Positions 26,216 through 35,931 of a stretch of 64,000 nt of DNA are shown piece after piece. The notes under the pieces are model-generated. The model was given only the letters and a program-made list of their open reading frames with translations, did not search any database and was not told the DNA's origin. Source of the stretch: Halalkalibacter urbisdiaboli. GTDB taxonomy: Bacteria; Bacillota; Bacilli; Bacillales; Bacillaceae_D. The stretch spans positions 483,504 to 547,503 of the forward strand of contig NZ_MVJM01000003.1 of NCBI RefSeq assembly GCF_002156385.1, written 5' to 3'. The position numbers and the translations under genes are program-made. Position 1 is the stretch's first letter, and each line of letters opens with the position of its first letter.

Positions 26216-27601
26216 ATGATTGAGTTAGATCAATTTTTTTCGATTCAGGTTGCTACAAATAAAATGGAAGCCACGCTAGTCCAAAATGAGAAATGGAACG
26301 AAGAAGATGTGTTAACGAAAGCTGACCTCCTTCATTATATAAAGGAACAAGGTATTATTAACGGAATTGACGAAGGGGCTTTAGAACTGTTTTGTTCGGA
26401 TGAGAATGATATAAAAGAACAACAAATTATTGCACGTGGAAAGCCACCTGTTAAAGGAAGGGACGCACGCTTACAGTCAATTCAATTTGAGGAAAAAGGA
26501 ACGGACACGGATACGTTAGATAATATAAATTTAAAAGAATTTCTTGAGATTCCTTCTGTAAGGGAAGGGGATAAGGTTGGCGAAAAAGTCAAGGCTACAA
26601 ATGGAACGGCTGGTATTAATATTTACGGCGAGGAAGTTCCGGCAAAGCCAGGGAAAGATTTTAAATTAAGACCAGGTAAAAATACTAGATTGGATGAGGA
26701 AGAACAAGCATTATATTCATTAATCAATGGCCAAATCAGTATTGAAAAGAAAGTGATTCATGTTTTTCCAATATATGAAGTAAAAGGTGATTTAGATTTA
26801 AAGACAGGAAATATCACCTTTGTTGGAAACGTCGTCATTCGAGGTAATGTCCCAACTGGTTATGAAGTGAAAGCAGACGGTGATATTCGAGTTACCGGGA
26901 CAGTTGAAGGAGCTCACCTAGAATCTGGAGGATCCATTTTTGTAGGAGCTGGCATTGTTGGACAAAATAAAAGCCTTATAAAAGCGAAAGGCGATTTATT
27001 AACGACTTTTATAAATGAAGGTCATGTAGAAGCAGGCGGGGCTATTGAAGTTGTACAAGCCATTCTTCATAGTACTTGTTCAGCTGGAACCTCAATTATT
27101 TGTACACGTGGAAAAGGGAATATTGTCGGTGGAAGTCTTTCTGCAAATGAATGTATTCGCGCGAAGAATATTGGTAATGATATGCAAACAAAAACAAGCA
27201 TTTTTGTCGGTTTATCTGAGCATATTGTCACAAGAGAAAGAACACTAAAGCAGGATTTACTGAAATCACAAGAAGAACTTACAAAACTAAGTCAGCTCCT
27301 AAAGGTATATGTAGCAAAAGAACAGCAACAAGGCCCTTTGCAAGGTAGAGAAAAAATTTTAAAGCTAAGAGTTCAGCATTCCTTTCAAACGACTAAAGAG
27401 GTAATCGATCTTACTGAGGAGCAATTAGCGGAACTAAAAGATATTCAAACAGATTCAAATAAAGGCTTTATCAAGGTCGAGCAGGCCGTTTTTCCAAATG
27501 TTGACGTTAATTTCGGGAAATATCGCCGTAAACTAGTGATGAGACACGACAAAGCTAGAATCTCAATCATTGATAGCGAAATCAATATTTCTACCGCTTA
27601 A
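26216..27601 (+). CDS. FapA/DUF342 family protein
   Basis: A 461-residue soluble protein. After a variable N-terminal part comes the DUF342/FapA core, with a KGRDARLQ segment, the EGDKVGEKVKATNGTAG motif and glycine-rich beta-helix repeats (about 180-330). A coiled-coil tail ends the protein. FapA-type proteins in Vibrio and other bacteria affect flagellar assembly and polar placement; the Bacillus role is unclear. ATG 26216 is 5 bases after AGGGAGAGG; GTG 26210 overlaps it. Its position between sigD and swrB supports a motility role. Confidence 0.8.
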   Translation: MIELDQFFSIQVATNKMEATLVQNEKWNEEDVLTKADLLHYIKEQGIINGIDEGALELFCSDENDIKEQQIIARGKPPVKGRDARLQSIQFEEKGTDTDTLDNINLKEFLEIPSVREGDKVGEKVKATNGTAGINIYGEEVPAKPGKDFKLRPGKNTRLDEEEQALYSLINGQISIEKKVIHVFPIYEVKGDLDLKTGNITFVGNVVIRGNVPTGYEVKADGDIRVTGTVEGAHLESGGSIFVGAGIVGQNKSLIKAKGDLLTTFINEGHVEAGGAIEVVQAILHSTCSAGTSIICTRGKGNIVGGSLSANECIRAKNIGNDMQTKTSIFVGLSEHIVTRERTLKQDLLKSQEELTKLSQLLKVYVAKEQQQGPLQGREKILKLRVQHSFQTTKEVIDLTEEQLAELKDIQTDSNKGFIKVEQAVFPNVDVNFGKYRRKLVMRHDKARISIIDSEINISTA

Positions 27602-27620
27602 TTAGGGGAGGTGGATGAAA

Positions 27621-27929
27621 ATGAGTTTACGTCCGATAGAGATGCAAGGCTCGTTTCCACTGTCACAAAAAGCAGGAAAAATTCAGGAACAAATGCAACA
27701 AAGGGGTCAAGTAGGACAAGAAATTATTTCGGAACAATTAAAGCTAGAGGAAGACAAAAAAAGAAAACAAGTAAATGAAGCTGATGAATCAGATAAGACG
27801 CGTTTTCATCATGAGGATAACGAGGGCAACCAACAGCAAGAAAAACAAGAACAAAAACGAGAGAAAAAAGCAAAATTAATAAAAGCTGAACATCCTTTTA
27901 AAGGGAAGTTTGTTGATTTTTCAGGATAA
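27621..27929 (+). CDS. Small charged flagellar operon protein, unknown
   Basis: A 102-residue hydrophilic protein starting MSLRPIEMQGSFPLSQKAGKIQ, with a long K/E/Q-rich middle and the tail HPFKGKFVDFSG. No enzyme motif or membrane segment is visible. The N-terminal RPIEMQ-x-KAGKIQ pattern resembles small conserved proteins next to swrB-type genes in other Firmicutes, from memory only. ATG 27621 is 9 bases after GGAGG (27607-27611); ATG 27615 is too close. Confidence 0.65.
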   Translation: MSLRPIEMQGSFPLSQKAGKIQEQMQQRGQVGQEIISEQLKLEEDKKRKQVNEADESDKTRFHHEDNEGNQQQEKQEQKREKKAKLIKAEHPFKGKFVDFSG

Positions 27930-27942
27930 GAAAGGTATGACT

Positions 27943-28452
27943 ATGACCACATATTTAGTAGTGATTAGTTTAATGCTTCATGGTGTTACATTCCTATGGA
28001 TTCTAACATTAATGCAGCGAAACGCAAAAGTAGAAGATGAGCGCAGACATGTACTGAGGTTAAAAGACGAAATTGAAGATATGCTCTTTTCTTATACAAA
28101 TGAAATAAAAGAAGAAAACAAAGAGCTACTAAAGGAATTAAAACTGAGTACAAAAGAAAGCCAAGCCCGCATACGACAACAAAAGGACGTTCCTTCTAGT
28201 AAGAACAATACCTCAGAAGGAAACGTTCAACCACTCCTTAAACAGACACCTAAGAATAATGAAGTAATAGATGAGGATTATCTACCTCCTATTCTTGACG
28301 AGGCTGATAATCAAGAATCAGTTGTCTACGAACAATCAGATACAGCAAAGGTACTTGCCCTTGCGAAACAAGGAATGAGTGCAGAAGCGATCGCGAAAAA
28401 ACTTAGCCTAGGTAAAGGTGAAGTTGAATTAATGTTGAAATTTTATCGGTAA
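27943..28452 (+). CDS. swrB: Swarming motility protein SwrB
   Basis: A 169-residue single-pass membrane protein with an N-terminal helix (about 3-24), a coiled coil (about 30-75), an acidic linker and a conserved C-terminal helix-turn-helix-like segment (ALAKQGMSAEAIAKKLSLGKGEVELML). This matches SwrB (YlxL), which activates basal-body maturation and sigma-D genes in B. subtilis. ATG 27943 fits AAAGG at 27931-27935 better than ATG 27937. It is the last gene of the fla/che operon; no clear terminator separates it from the rpsB promoter. Confidence 0.85.
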   Translation: MTTYLVVISLMLHGVTFLWILTLMQRNAKVEDERRHVLRLKDEIEDMLFSYTNEIKEENKELLKELKLSTKESQARIRQQKDVPSSKNNTSEGNVQPLLKQTPKNNEVIDEDYLPPILDEADNQESVVYEQSDTAKVLALAKQGMSAEAIAKKLSLGKGEVELMLKFYR

Positions 28453-28466
28453 ATGCTGTAAACGAC

Positions 28467-28495
28467 TTGCATCAGGCTTTCCATTGTGGTATATT
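28467..28495 (+). promoter_or_regulatory. Sigma-A promoter of rpsB
   Basis: TTGCAT (28467-28472), a 17-bp spacer and TATATT (28490-28495) with an extended TGG just upstream. The predicted RNA start is near 28502, giving a leader of about 110 bases. Confidence 0.75.
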
Positions 28496-28502
28496 AATCC
28501 AC

Positions 28503-28604
28503 GGTGTTAATCACACACGCCTCTAATTTAAGCAATGGTGCTGAACAGTCAGTCTTGCTTAAAGATGATGAGCGCGGAGGAACAAAAAACCATTTTATAA
28601 GGAG
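28503..28604 (+). ncRNA. Structured rpsB mRNA leader
   Basis: The leader contains TTTAAGCAA (28527-28535) pairing with TTGCTTAAA (28555-28563), nine base pairs. Inside is a smaller CTGA/TCAG hairpin with loop ACAG (28541-28552). Ribosomal protein operons are often controlled by their own products through such leaders; autoregulation by S2 is inference here. The rpsB ribosome site (AAGGAGGTG) begins at 28599, downstream of the main stem. Confidence 0.6.
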
Positions 28605-28613
28605 GTGTTGGAT

Positions 28614-29336
28614 GTGGCAGTAATCTCCATGAAGCAATTACTAGAAGCAGGGGTACACTTCGGTCACCAAACTCGTCGTTGGAACCCAAAAATGGATCGC
28701 TACATCTTCACAGAGCGTAACGGAATTTACATCATTGACTTGCAAAAGACAGTCAAGAAAGTTGAGGAAGCGTATAACTTTGTACGTGACTTAGCAGCTG
28801 ACGGAGGGAAAATTCTTTTCGTTGGTACAAAAAAACAAGCTCAAGATTCAGTTAAGGAAGAAGCTGAGCGTTGTGGCATGTATTTCATCAACCAACGTTG
28901 GTTAGGTGGTACGCTTACAAACTTTGAAACAATTCAAAAGCGTATTAGCCGTCTTAAGAACCTTGAAAAGATGCAAGAAGATGGAACATTTGATGTTCTA
29001 CCTAAAAAAGAAGTTATCCTTCTTAAAAAGGAAATGGATCGTCTTGAAAAGTTCTTAGGTGGAATTAAAGACATGCAAGGTGTACCAGATGCACTATTCG
29101 TTATTGACCCACGTAAAGAACGCATTGCAATTGCGGAAGCTCACAAGCTTAATATCCCAATTGTTGCGATTGTAGATACGAACTGTGATCCAGATGAAAT
29201 TGACTATGTAATTCCAGGTAACGATGATGCAATTCGTGCGGTAAAACTTCTTACTGCAAAAATGGCAGATGCAGTAATCGAATCAACTTCTGCTGAAGAG
29301 CAAGAAGCAGCTGAAGCTGAAGAAACAACAGTTTAA
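28614..29336 (+). CDS. rpsB: 30S ribosomal protein S2
   Basis: A small-subunit protein of 240 residues. It shows the conserved start [20 protein letters not shown], the core [18 protein letters not shown] and the nearly invariant stretch [20 protein letters not shown]. The acidic tail ([14 protein letters not shown]) is longer than in B. subtilis. GTG 28614 is 8 bases after GGAGG (28601-28605); GTG 28605 and TTG 28608 overlap the ribosome site. Confidence 0.97.
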   Translation: MAVISMKQLLEAGVHFGHQTRRWNPKMDRYIFTERNGIYIIDLQKTVKKVEEAYNFVRDLAADGGKILFVGTKKQAQDSVKEEAERCGMYFINQRWLGGTLTNFETIQKRISRLKNLEKMQEDGTFDVLPKKEVILLKKEMDRLEKFLGGIKDMQGVPDALFVIDPRKERIAIAEAHKLNIPIVAIVDTNCDPDEIDYVIPGNDDAIRAVKLLTAKMADAVIESTSAEEQEAAEAEETTV

Positions 29337-29359
29337 TTTCATTTGTTCTCAGACAAAAG

Positions 29360-29395
29360 GGTGGTAAAGGGGGGTTGCCCTTTATCACCTTTTTT
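29360..29395 (+). terminator. Intrinsic terminator after rpsB
   Basis: A 12-bp stem (29360-29371 with 29378-29389, one G-T pair), loop GGGTTG, followed by six T. It would reduce read-through into tsf. Confidence 0.9.
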
Positions 29396-29476
29396 GCTAG
29401 AAAGACGATATCTTTTGTAAAAGTAGTTTGTAATTAATAAAAAAGTACATACTGATATTTTAAGGAGGCGTTTTAC

Positions 29477-30355
29477 ATGGCTGTAACAGCAAGCATGGTA
29501 AAAGAATTACGTGAAAAAACAGGCGCTGGAATGATGGATTGTAAAAAAGCATTAACAGAAACAAATGGTGATATGGAAAAAGCAGTTGATTTCCTACGTG
29601 AAAAAGGGATTGCAAGTGCTGCGAAGAAAGCTGACCGTGTAGCTGCAGAAGGACTTGCACTTGTTAAATCTGAAGGAAACAAAGCAGTTATTGTAGAAGT
29701 TAACTCTGAAACGGATTTTGTTGCTAAAAACGAAAACTTCCAAAACTTAGTTGGTGAGCTTGCTTCACATATTCTTGCGAATAGTCCTGCCTCTGTTGAA
29801 GAAGCACTGTCACAATCAATGAATGGACAAACGGTTCAAGAATATATTAATAGCTCAATTGCGAAAATTGGTGAAAAGATTTCTCTTCGTCGCTTTGAAG
29901 TTGTCGAAAAAGAAGACGGTGATGTCTTTGGAGAATACTTACATATGGGCGGAAGAATTGGTGTCTTAACAGTTGTAGGTGGATCATCTGATGAAGAACT
30001 AGCAAAAGATGTTGCAATGCACGTAGCAGCTATTAATCCGACGTACGTATCACGTGACGAAGTCTCTCCAGAAGAAGTAGAACGTGAGCGTGAGGTATTA
30101 ACTCAACAAGCACTAAATGAAGGCAAGCCAGAAAATATTGTTGCAAAAATGGTTGAAGGACGTTTAAGTAAGTTCTTTGAGCAAGTTTGTCTTTTAGATC
30201 AGCCTTTCGTTAAAGATGGCGATCAAAAAGTTGGTAAGTATGTTCAAAACAAAGGCGCTTCTGTAAAATCATTCATTCGTTATGAAGTAGGCGAAGGAAT
30301 AGAAAAGCGTGAAGATAATTTCGCTGAAGAAGTTATGTCTCAAGTGAAAAAGTAA
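29477..30355 (+). CDS. tsf: Elongation factor Ts
   Basis: EF-Ts is the guanine nucleotide exchange factor of EF-Tu. The 292-residue product carries the N-terminal UBA-like segment with [18 protein letters not shown] and the core [13 protein letters not shown]. The coiled-coil and dimerisation regions are complete. AAGGAGG precedes ATG 29477. tsf lies between two terminators, so it may need its own promoter or read-through from rpsB. Confidence 0.97.
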   Translation: MAVTASMVKELREKTGAGMMDCKKALTETNGDMEKAVDFLREKGIASAAKKADRVAAEGLALVKSEGNKAVIVEVNSETDFVAKNENFQNLVGELASHILANSPASVEEALSQSMNGQTVQEYINSSIAKIGEKISLRRFEVVEKEDGDVFGEYLHMGGRIGVLTVVGGSSDEELAKDVAMHVAAINPTYVSRDEVSPEEVEREREVLTQQALNEGKPENIVAKMVEGRLSKFFEQVCLLDQPFVKDGDQKVGKYVQNKGASVKSFIRYEVGEGIEKREDNFAEEVMSQVKK

Positions 30356-30365
30356 TCCATGTAGA

Positions 30366-30388
30366 GGGGCACAAAGTGTCCCTTTTTT
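30366..30388 (+). terminator. Intrinsic terminator after tsf
   Basis: GGGGCAC (30366-30372) pairs with GTGTCCC (30376-30382) around an AAA loop, followed by six T. Confidence 0.85.
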
Positions 30389-30427
30389 CAAAGAATGTTC
30401 AAACTTCACGTGCTGATGGAGGTCATA

Positions 30428-31147
30428 ATGAATAATAAATACAATCGAGTGGTGTTAAAATTAAGTGGTGAAGCTCTTGCTGGAGAACAAGGTTATGGCA
30501 TTGACCCAATTGTTATCCAATCTGTTGCAACACAAATCAAAGAAATTGTTGAGCTTGATGTAGAGGTTGCAGTTGTTGTTGGTGGCGGTAATATTTGGCG
30601 AGGGATGGCTGGGAGTGCAAAAGGAATGGATCGCGCAACAGCTGATTATATGGGGATGCTAGCAACAGTTATGAACTCATTAGCGCTTCAAGACAGCTTA
30701 GAGGATAATGGGATTCAAACACGCGTTCAAACATCAATAGAGATGAGACAGGTAGCTGAACCTTATATTAGACGCAAAGCGATTCGACATTTAGAAAAGA
30801 AGCGTGTTGTTATTTTTGCAGCAGGAACAGGTAATCCGTATTTCTCTACTGATACGACCGCAGCATTACGCGCAGCAGAAATTGAAGCTGAAGTTATTTT
30901 AATGGCAAAAAATAAAGTGGACGGGGTTTATAGTGCCGATCCTTCAGTAGATGAAAATGCCACAAAGTATACGAGCATTACATATATGGATGTACTTAAG
31001 GAAGGTTTAGCTGTTATGGATTCAACCGCTTCGTCACTTTGTATGGATAACAACATACCACTTATTGTTTTCTCTATAATGGAAGAAGGAAATATTAAAC
31101 GAGCTGTTCTAGGAGAAGATATTGGAACAGTTGTGAGGGGGAATTAA
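30428..31147 (+). CDS. pyrH: Uridylate kinase (UMP kinase)
   Basis: PyrH phosphorylates UMP to UDP. The 239 residues belong to the amino-acid kinase fold: [19 protein letters not shown] at the start, [10 protein letters not shown], and the nucleotide site around [15 protein letters not shown] chose ATG 30428 after GGAGG (30418-30422); upstream ATG 30395 lies just past the tsf terminator with no ribosome site. frr follows after one base, a common pyrH-frr pair. Confidence 0.96.
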   Translation: MNNKYNRVVLKLSGEALAGEQGYGIDPIVIQSVATQIKEIVELDVEVAVVVGGGNIWRGMAGSAKGMDRATADYMGMLATVMNSLALQDSLEDNGIQTRVQTSIEMRQVAEPYIRRKAIRHLEKKRVVIFAAGTGNPYFSTDTTAALRAAEIEAEVILMAKNKVDGVYSADPSVDENATKYTSITYMDVLKEGLAVMDSTASSLCMDNNIPLIVFSIMEEGNIKRAVLGEDIGTVVRGN

Positions 31148-31148
31148 T

Positions 31149-31706
31149 ATGTCAGCAGCAGTTTTACAAGATGCAGAACAGCGAATGGCAAAAGCAATTG
31201 AGGCATTAAATCGTGAACTTGCCAAGTTAAGAGCAGGGAGAGCAAATCCAGCACTTCTTGACCGTGTAACAGTTGAATATTACGGTGCCGAAACACCTCT
31301 TAATCAGCTAGCAACGATTTCTGTTCCAGAAGCGCGACTCCTTGTTGTTCAGCCTTTTGACAAGACGTCAATTGGTGATATTGAGCGTGCGATTTTAAAG
31401 TCAGACTTAGGTCTTACTCCATCAAATGACGGTGCTATTATTCGTATCTCAATTCCTCCGTTAACAGAGGAACGTCGTAAAGATCTTGTTAAGATTGTCA
31501 AAAAATCTGCAGAAGAAGCAAAGGTAGCCATTCGTAATGTTCGTCGAGACGTAAATGACGACTTGAAAAAATTACAGAAAGATGGCGAGATGACGGAAGA
31601 TGAGCTTCGTCGCGGAACAGATGAGGTTCAAAAGCTAACTGATAAATTTATTGTTAAAGTAGATGAAGCCGCTGATAATAAAGAGAAAGAAATAATGGAA
31701 GTGTAA
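31149..31706 (+). CDS. frr: Ribosome recycling factor
   Basis: RRF splits post-termination ribosomes together with EF-G. It has 185 residues, the usual length. Family blocks are [23 protein letters not shown] and [32 protein letters not shown] (in parts). The fold is a three-helix bundle plus a small domain. ATG 31149 follows GAGGGGGA, which spans the end of pyrH. A terminator follows. Confidence 0.97.
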   Translation: MSAAVLQDAEQRMAKAIEALNRELAKLRAGRANPALLDRVTVEYYGAETPLNQLATISVPEARLLVVQPFDKTSIGDIERAILKSDLGLTPSNDGAIIRISIPPLTEERRKDLVKIVKKSAEEAKVAIRNVRRDVNDDLKKLQKDGEMTEDELRRGTDEVQKLTDKFIVKVDEAADNKEKEIMEV

Positions 31707-31738
31707 ACAATTTCAATGTAAAATGGATAATGTAAGAG

Positions 31739-31763
31739 ACCCTCTTATTATAGGGGGTTTTTT
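31739..31763 (+). terminator. Intrinsic terminator after frr
   Basis: ACCCTCT (31739-31745) pairs with AGGGGGT (31752-31758) around TATTAT, followed by a six-T run (31758-31763). Confidence 0.8.
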
Positions 31764-31838
31764 ACACTTTCATATCATCTTTCATGCAGAGCTTTGTTTG
31801 GAGATGGAAATTGCTGTAGTATGATGGAGGGCTTACGG

Positions 31839-32606
31839 ATGCTTGAGAAATTTTCAAAATGGAAAGCTAGCTTTTCAACGAACGAACCTATTGATTCGAA
31901 ATCAGTGACAGAAATACCAAAGCATGTAGCCATTATTATGGATGGTAATGGACGGTGGGCGAAGCAGAAAGGGTTACCTCGTATTGCTGGACACCGTGAG
32001 GGCATGAAAGTAATTAATAAAATTGTACGACAAGCTAATAATTTAGGGGTAGAGATCTTAACATTATACGCATTTTCAACGGAAAATTGGAAAAGACCAA
32101 AAACAGAAGTCGATTATTTAATGAAACTTCCAGAACGTTTTCTTGGAATAGAGCTTCCTAAGCTAATCGAACAAAATGTGAAAGTGCGTTTAATGGGTAG
32201 TCTTGAGAACCTACCTGAGCATACTCTTCTCGCAGTACAGAAAGCAGTACACGAAACGAGAAATAACACTGGCTTAGTTTTAAATTTTGCCTTGAATTAT
32301 GGAAGTCGTTTTGAAATACTTGAAGCAATGAAAGCCATCGCACAACAAGTTCAATCTGGTCAACTAAAGGAACAGGATATCAATGAAGAGCTTCTTAATA
32401 AGTATTTAATGACATCTGATTTACGTGATCCAGATTTATTAATTCGAACGAGTGGAGAAATTAGATTAAGTAATTTTATGCTATGGCAGCTTGCATATAG
32501 TGAATTTTGGTTTACGGATGTACTTTGGCCTGACTTTAATGAAGAACACTTTGCAGATGCTATCGCCGTCTATCAAAAACGTGCACGAAGGTATGGAGGC
32601 ATTTAA
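31839..32606 (+). CDS. uppS: Undecaprenyl diphosphate synthase (isoprenyl transferase)
   Basis: UppS makes the C55 lipid carrier for peptidoglycan and teichoic acid synthesis. The 255 residues include the catalytic MDGNGRWAK (D35), LTLYAFSTENWKRP, RTSGEIRLSNFMLWQLAYSE and the final WPDFNEEHF. ATG 31839 lies 8 bases after GGAGG (31826-31830). In-frame ATGs from 31794 have no ribosome site. It is followed at close spacing by cdsA. Confidence 0.96.
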   Translation: MLEKFSKWKASFSTNEPIDSKSVTEIPKHVAIIMDGNGRWAKQKGLPRIAGHREGMKVINKIVRQANNLGVEILTLYAFSTENWKRPKTEVDYLMKLPERFLGIELPKLIEQNVKVRLMGSLENLPEHTLLAVQKAVHETRNNTGLVLNFALNYGSRFEILEAMKAIAQQVQSGQLKEQDINEELLNKYLMTSDLRDPDLLIRTSGEIRLSNFMLWQLAYSEFWFTDVLWPDFNEEHFADAIAVYQKRARRYGGI

Positions 32607-32624
32607 GAGAGGGGCGACATTAGT

Positions 32625-33422
32625 TTGAAACAGAGGATTATTACAGGAATCATAGGCGGGGCTGTTTTCGTTAGTATGGTTTTATTAGGAGGTTGGTTCT
32701 TTGCTCTCTTTATAACCATCGTTGCCTCAGTCGCGATGATCGAATTATTAAAGATGAAAAAAATTGCACCATTTTCAATAATGGGTGGAATAAGTCTTAT
32801 TTCAATGTGGTTGTTGCTCGTACCAACAACTTGGTTTGAAAGAGTAGTCCCTTCTCATTTTACAAAGGTAGAAATTTTTATTTTTTTAATTCTTGTTTTA
32901 TTAATGTTTACAGTGCTTACTAAGAATACGTTTACTTTCGATGAAGTTGGCTTTGTTATCCTTTCATCTGTTTATGTTGGGTTCGGTTTTCATTATTTAA
33001 TCATGACTCGAGAAGTACCGGAAACAGGTCTTTTTCTAGTCTTCTTTGTAATGTTTTTAATTTGGACAACAGATTCGGGTGCTTATTTTGCAGGACGAGC
33101 ATTTGGTAAACGTAAGTTATGGCCTGATATCAGCCCCAAAAAGACAGTTGAAGGCTCAATTGGTGGTATAATAGCAGCAGTTATTGTTGGCTCCATATTT
33201 TATCTGTTATTCCCTGGTTTTGTATCTTATATTACAGCGCTGTTTATTATCCTAGTGGCTTCAACGTTTGGACAGTTAGGTGATTTAGTTGAATCTGCAT
33301 TAAAACGACATTATGCAGTCAAAGATTCTGGAAATGTTTTACCCGGACATGGTGGCATTCTTGATCGGTTTGACAGTCTCATTTACGTGATGCCGATTCT
33401 TCATCTTTTACAGCTAATTTAA
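32625..33422 (+). CDS. cdsA: Phosphatidate cytidylyltransferase
   Basis: CdsA makes CDP-diacylglycerol, the branch point of phospholipid synthesis. It is a 265-residue multi-pass membrane protein (about seven helices). The C-terminal family signature SPKKTVEGSIGG is present, with SALKRHYAVKDSGNVLPGHGGILDRFDS in parts. TTG 32625 follows GAGGGG by about 10 bases. It sits in the uppS-cdsA-dxr-rasP cluster. Confidence 0.95.
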   Translation: MKQRIITGIIGGAVFVSMVLLGGWFFALFITIVASVAMIELLKMKKIAPFSIMGGISLISMWLLLVPTTWFERVVPSHFTKVEIFIFLILVLLMFTVLTKNTFTFDEVGFVILSSVYVGFGFHYLIMTREVPETGLFLVFFVMFLIWTTDSGAYFAGRAFGKRKLWPDISPKKTVEGSIGGIIAAVIVGSIFYLLFPGFVSYITALFIILVASTFGQLGDLVESALKRHYAVKDSGNVLPGHGGILDRFDSLIYVMPILHLLQLI

Positions 33423-33479
33423 AAAAAGAAATAGACAAGATACATATTAATTAGGTGATATTTCGAACAGTAGGTGAGT

Positions 33480-34628
33480 ATGTTGAAACATATTAGTTTA
33501 TTAGGGGCTACTGGTTCAATCGGGACACAGACATTAGATGTTATTCGACAGTTTCCCGAACAGTTTAAATTAGTAGCCATGTCAGTAGGGAAAAATATTG
33601 ACCTAGCTATCAAGCAAATTTATGATTTTTCTCCTCAACTAGTTTCAGTCCAAAATAAAGAGGATTATGAAAAATTATTGCTTCAAATACCTGAGCGAAC
33701 AAAAGTTGTTTATGGTTCTGAAGGTTTACTTGAAGTTGCTACTTACCCTTCTTCAGATGTATTAGTCAATGCGGTTCTTGGAAGTGTTGGGTTAGGCCCA
33801 ACCATTGCAGCGATTAAGGAAGGAAAGACAATTGCAATTGCTAATAAAGAAACACTTGTCACAGCTGGTCATATTGTAACGAAGGAAGCAAAAAATTATC
33901 AAGTCCCGTTATTACCGGTAGATAGTGAGCACTCTGCTATCTATCAATGCCTCAATGGTGAGAGGCAGGATGATATTGACCGATTAATTTTAACAGCCTC
34001 AGGTGGAAGCTTCCGTGATCGTAAGCGAGAGCAGTTAGAAGGAGTAACGGTAGAAGAAGCATTAAATCATCCAAATTGGTCTATGGGAGCAAAGATTACC
34101 ATTGATTCCGCTACGATGATGAATAAAGGATTAGAAGTTATCGAAGCACATTGGTTATTTGATATTCCTTATGAGAAAATCGATGTTGTGTTACATAAGG
34201 AGAGTATTATTCATTCAATGGTCGAGTTTATTGATCGTAGTGTAATTGCTCAATTAGGAACACCTGATATGCGTGTCCCGATTCAATACGCACTTACTTA
34301 TCCGAATAGACTTGAACGTACGGCAAGTGAAAGGTTAAACTTATGGGAAATAGGCAAGCTCCATTTTTCGAAGCTCGATTTTGAACGCTTTCGTTGCATG
34401 GCATACGCATATGAGGCAGGGCGAGTTGGTGGAACGATGCCGACAGTTTTAAATGCTGCAAACGAAGAAGCGGTGGCTGCTTTTTTAGCTAGTAAAATTA
34501 CCTTTTTAGAAATTGAATATTTAATTGAGGCTGCACTTGAACGACATCAAACTATTTCATTACCTACTTTAGAAACAATTATTGAGGTTGATCAAGAAAC
34601 ACGAACGTTTATCCACTCAAGAATCTAG
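33480..34628 (+). CDS. dxr: 1-deoxy-D-xylulose 5-phosphate reductoisomerase
   Basis: Dxr is the committing enzyme of the MEP isoprenoid pathway, producing 2-C-methyl-erythritol 4-phosphate with NADPH. The 382 residues contain the Rossmann start [27 protein letters not shown], the metal/substrate segment [12 protein letters not shown], and GGSFRD. TTG 33483 ([11 protein letters not shown]) aligns best with the B. subtilis start and has slightly better spacing from AGGTGAG. ATG 33480 is listed as the conventional start. Confidence 0.95.
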   Translation: MLKHISLLGATGSIGTQTLDVIRQFPEQFKLVAMSVGKNIDLAIKQIYDFSPQLVSVQNKEDYEKLLLQIPERTKVVYGSEGLLEVATYPSSDVLVNAVLGSVGLGPTIAAIKEGKTIAIANKETLVTAGHIVTKEAKNYQVPLLPVDSEHSAIYQCLNGERQDDIDRLILTASGGSFRDRKREQLEGVTVEEALNHPNWSMGAKITIDSATMMNKGLEVIEAHWLFDIPYEKIDVVLHKESIIHSMVEFIDRSVIAQLGTPDMRVPIQYALTYPNRLERTASERLNLWEIGKLHFSKLDFERFRCMAYAYEAGRVGGTMPTVLNAANEEAVAAFLASKITFLEIEYLIEAALERHQTISLPTLETIIEVDQETRTFIHSRI

Positions 34629-34648
34629 CGAAAGGTGGAATTGGTACA

Positions 34649-35905
34649 TTGGAAACTTTACTTTCTGTCGTCATTATTTTTGGTGTTCTTGTTTTTATTC
34701 ATGAATGGGGGCACTTGTACTTTGCAAAAAGGGCAGGTATTCTTTGTCGTGAATTTGCGATTGGTTTTGGACCAAAGTTGTTTTCCTTTAAGAAGGATGA
34801 AACGGTCTATACGATTCGTCTCCTTCCTTTAGGAGGATTTGTCCGTATGGCTGGAGAAGATCCGGAAATAGTTGAAATCAAACCAGGATATGAAGTTGGG
34901 TTAGTTTTTAATCATCTTAATGAAGTGTCACGAATTATTATCAATAATAAGTCGAGGCATCCTGAGGCGAGAGTCGTACAAGTTGAGCGATTAGATCTAG
35001 AACGAGAATTATTTATTGAAGCTTATAATGATATGGATGAACTCGTCAGATATCGTGTAAATGAAAAGGCCGAATTAGTTCAGGATGAGCGAGCAACACA
35101 AATTGCTCCCTGGAATAGACAGTTTGGCTCAAAAACGGTTGGACAACGAGCAATGGCTATTTTTGCTGGGCCGCTCATGAATTTCATTTTAGCGTTTGGA
35201 TTATTAACGCTTTTTGCATTAATACAAGGCATGCCTGTTGACGAAGCAAAAATCGGAGAGGTTACACCAAATAGTCCAGCAGCTGAAGCCGGTTTACAAA
35301 AAAACGACCGTGTTATCAGTATTGAAAATACCCCTTTAGATACTTGGAAAGACATGACGAGCATAATCCAAGCAAACCCTAAGCAACCGATTGTGTTTGA
35401 GGTTGAACGAAACGGTCAAATCTTTAATATAGAAGTGACTCCTGATGAACGTGAAGGACAGTTGGGAGAGCCTGAAGGTTTTGTCGGAATCGGGGCCCCG
35501 ACAGAGTTTTCGATAGTAGGTTCAATATTGTTTGGTGCAGAAAGAACATACTTGTTTATGACAATGATATTTGAAGTATTAAGGACGATTGTAACAGGTG
35601 AATTTCAATTAGATCATGTTGCAGGCCCTGTTGGAATATATAATTACACTGGTGAAGCGGCTGCAATGGGAATATTCGTTTTACTTCAGTGGGCGGCAGC
35701 CTTAAGCGTAAACTTAGGAATCATTAACCTTTTACCAATTCCTGCGATGGATGGTGGGAGATTAATATTTATAGGTCTTGAAGCGGTTAGAGGTAAACCT
35801 ATCGATCCGCAAAAAGAAGGAATTGTTCACTTTATTGGATTTGCTTTACTAATGTTACTCATGATTGTGGTAACTTGGAACGACATAAATAAATTTTTCA
35901 TGTAG
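34649..35905 (+). CDS. rasP: Site-2 intramembrane metalloprotease RasP (RseP family)
   Basis: RasP cleaves transmembrane substrates such as anti-sigma factors and remnant signal peptides. The 418-residue product has the zinc motif HEWGH at 18-22 in the first helix. A PDZ domain (about 205-275, [20 protein letters not shown]) follows, and the second metal ligand motif is PIPAMDGGR in the third helix. TTG 34649 is the start after AAAGGTGG. It lies between dxr and proS as in B. subtilis. Confidence 0.94.
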   Translation: METLLSVVIIFGVLVFIHEWGHLYFAKRAGILCREFAIGFGPKLFSFKKDETVYTIRLLPLGGFVRMAGEDPEIVEIKPGYEVGLVFNHLNEVSRIIINNKSRHPEARVVQVERLDLERELFIEAYNDMDELVRYRVNEKAELVQDERATQIAPWNRQFGSKTVGQRAMAIFAGPLMNFILAFGLLTLFALIQGMPVDEAKIGEVTPNSPAAEAGLQKNDRVISIENTPLDTWKDMTSIIQANPKQPIVFEVERNGQIFNIEVTPDEREGQLGEPEGFVGIGAPTEFSIVGSILFGAERTYLFMTMIFEVLRTIVTGEFQLDHVAGPVGIYNYTGEAAAMGIFVLLQWAAALSVNLGIINLLPIPAMDGGRLIFIGLEAVRGKPIDPQKEGIVHFIGFALLMLLMIVVTWNDINKFFM

Positions 35906-35931
35906 ATCAGGAAATGGAAAGGGTTTTTTAG

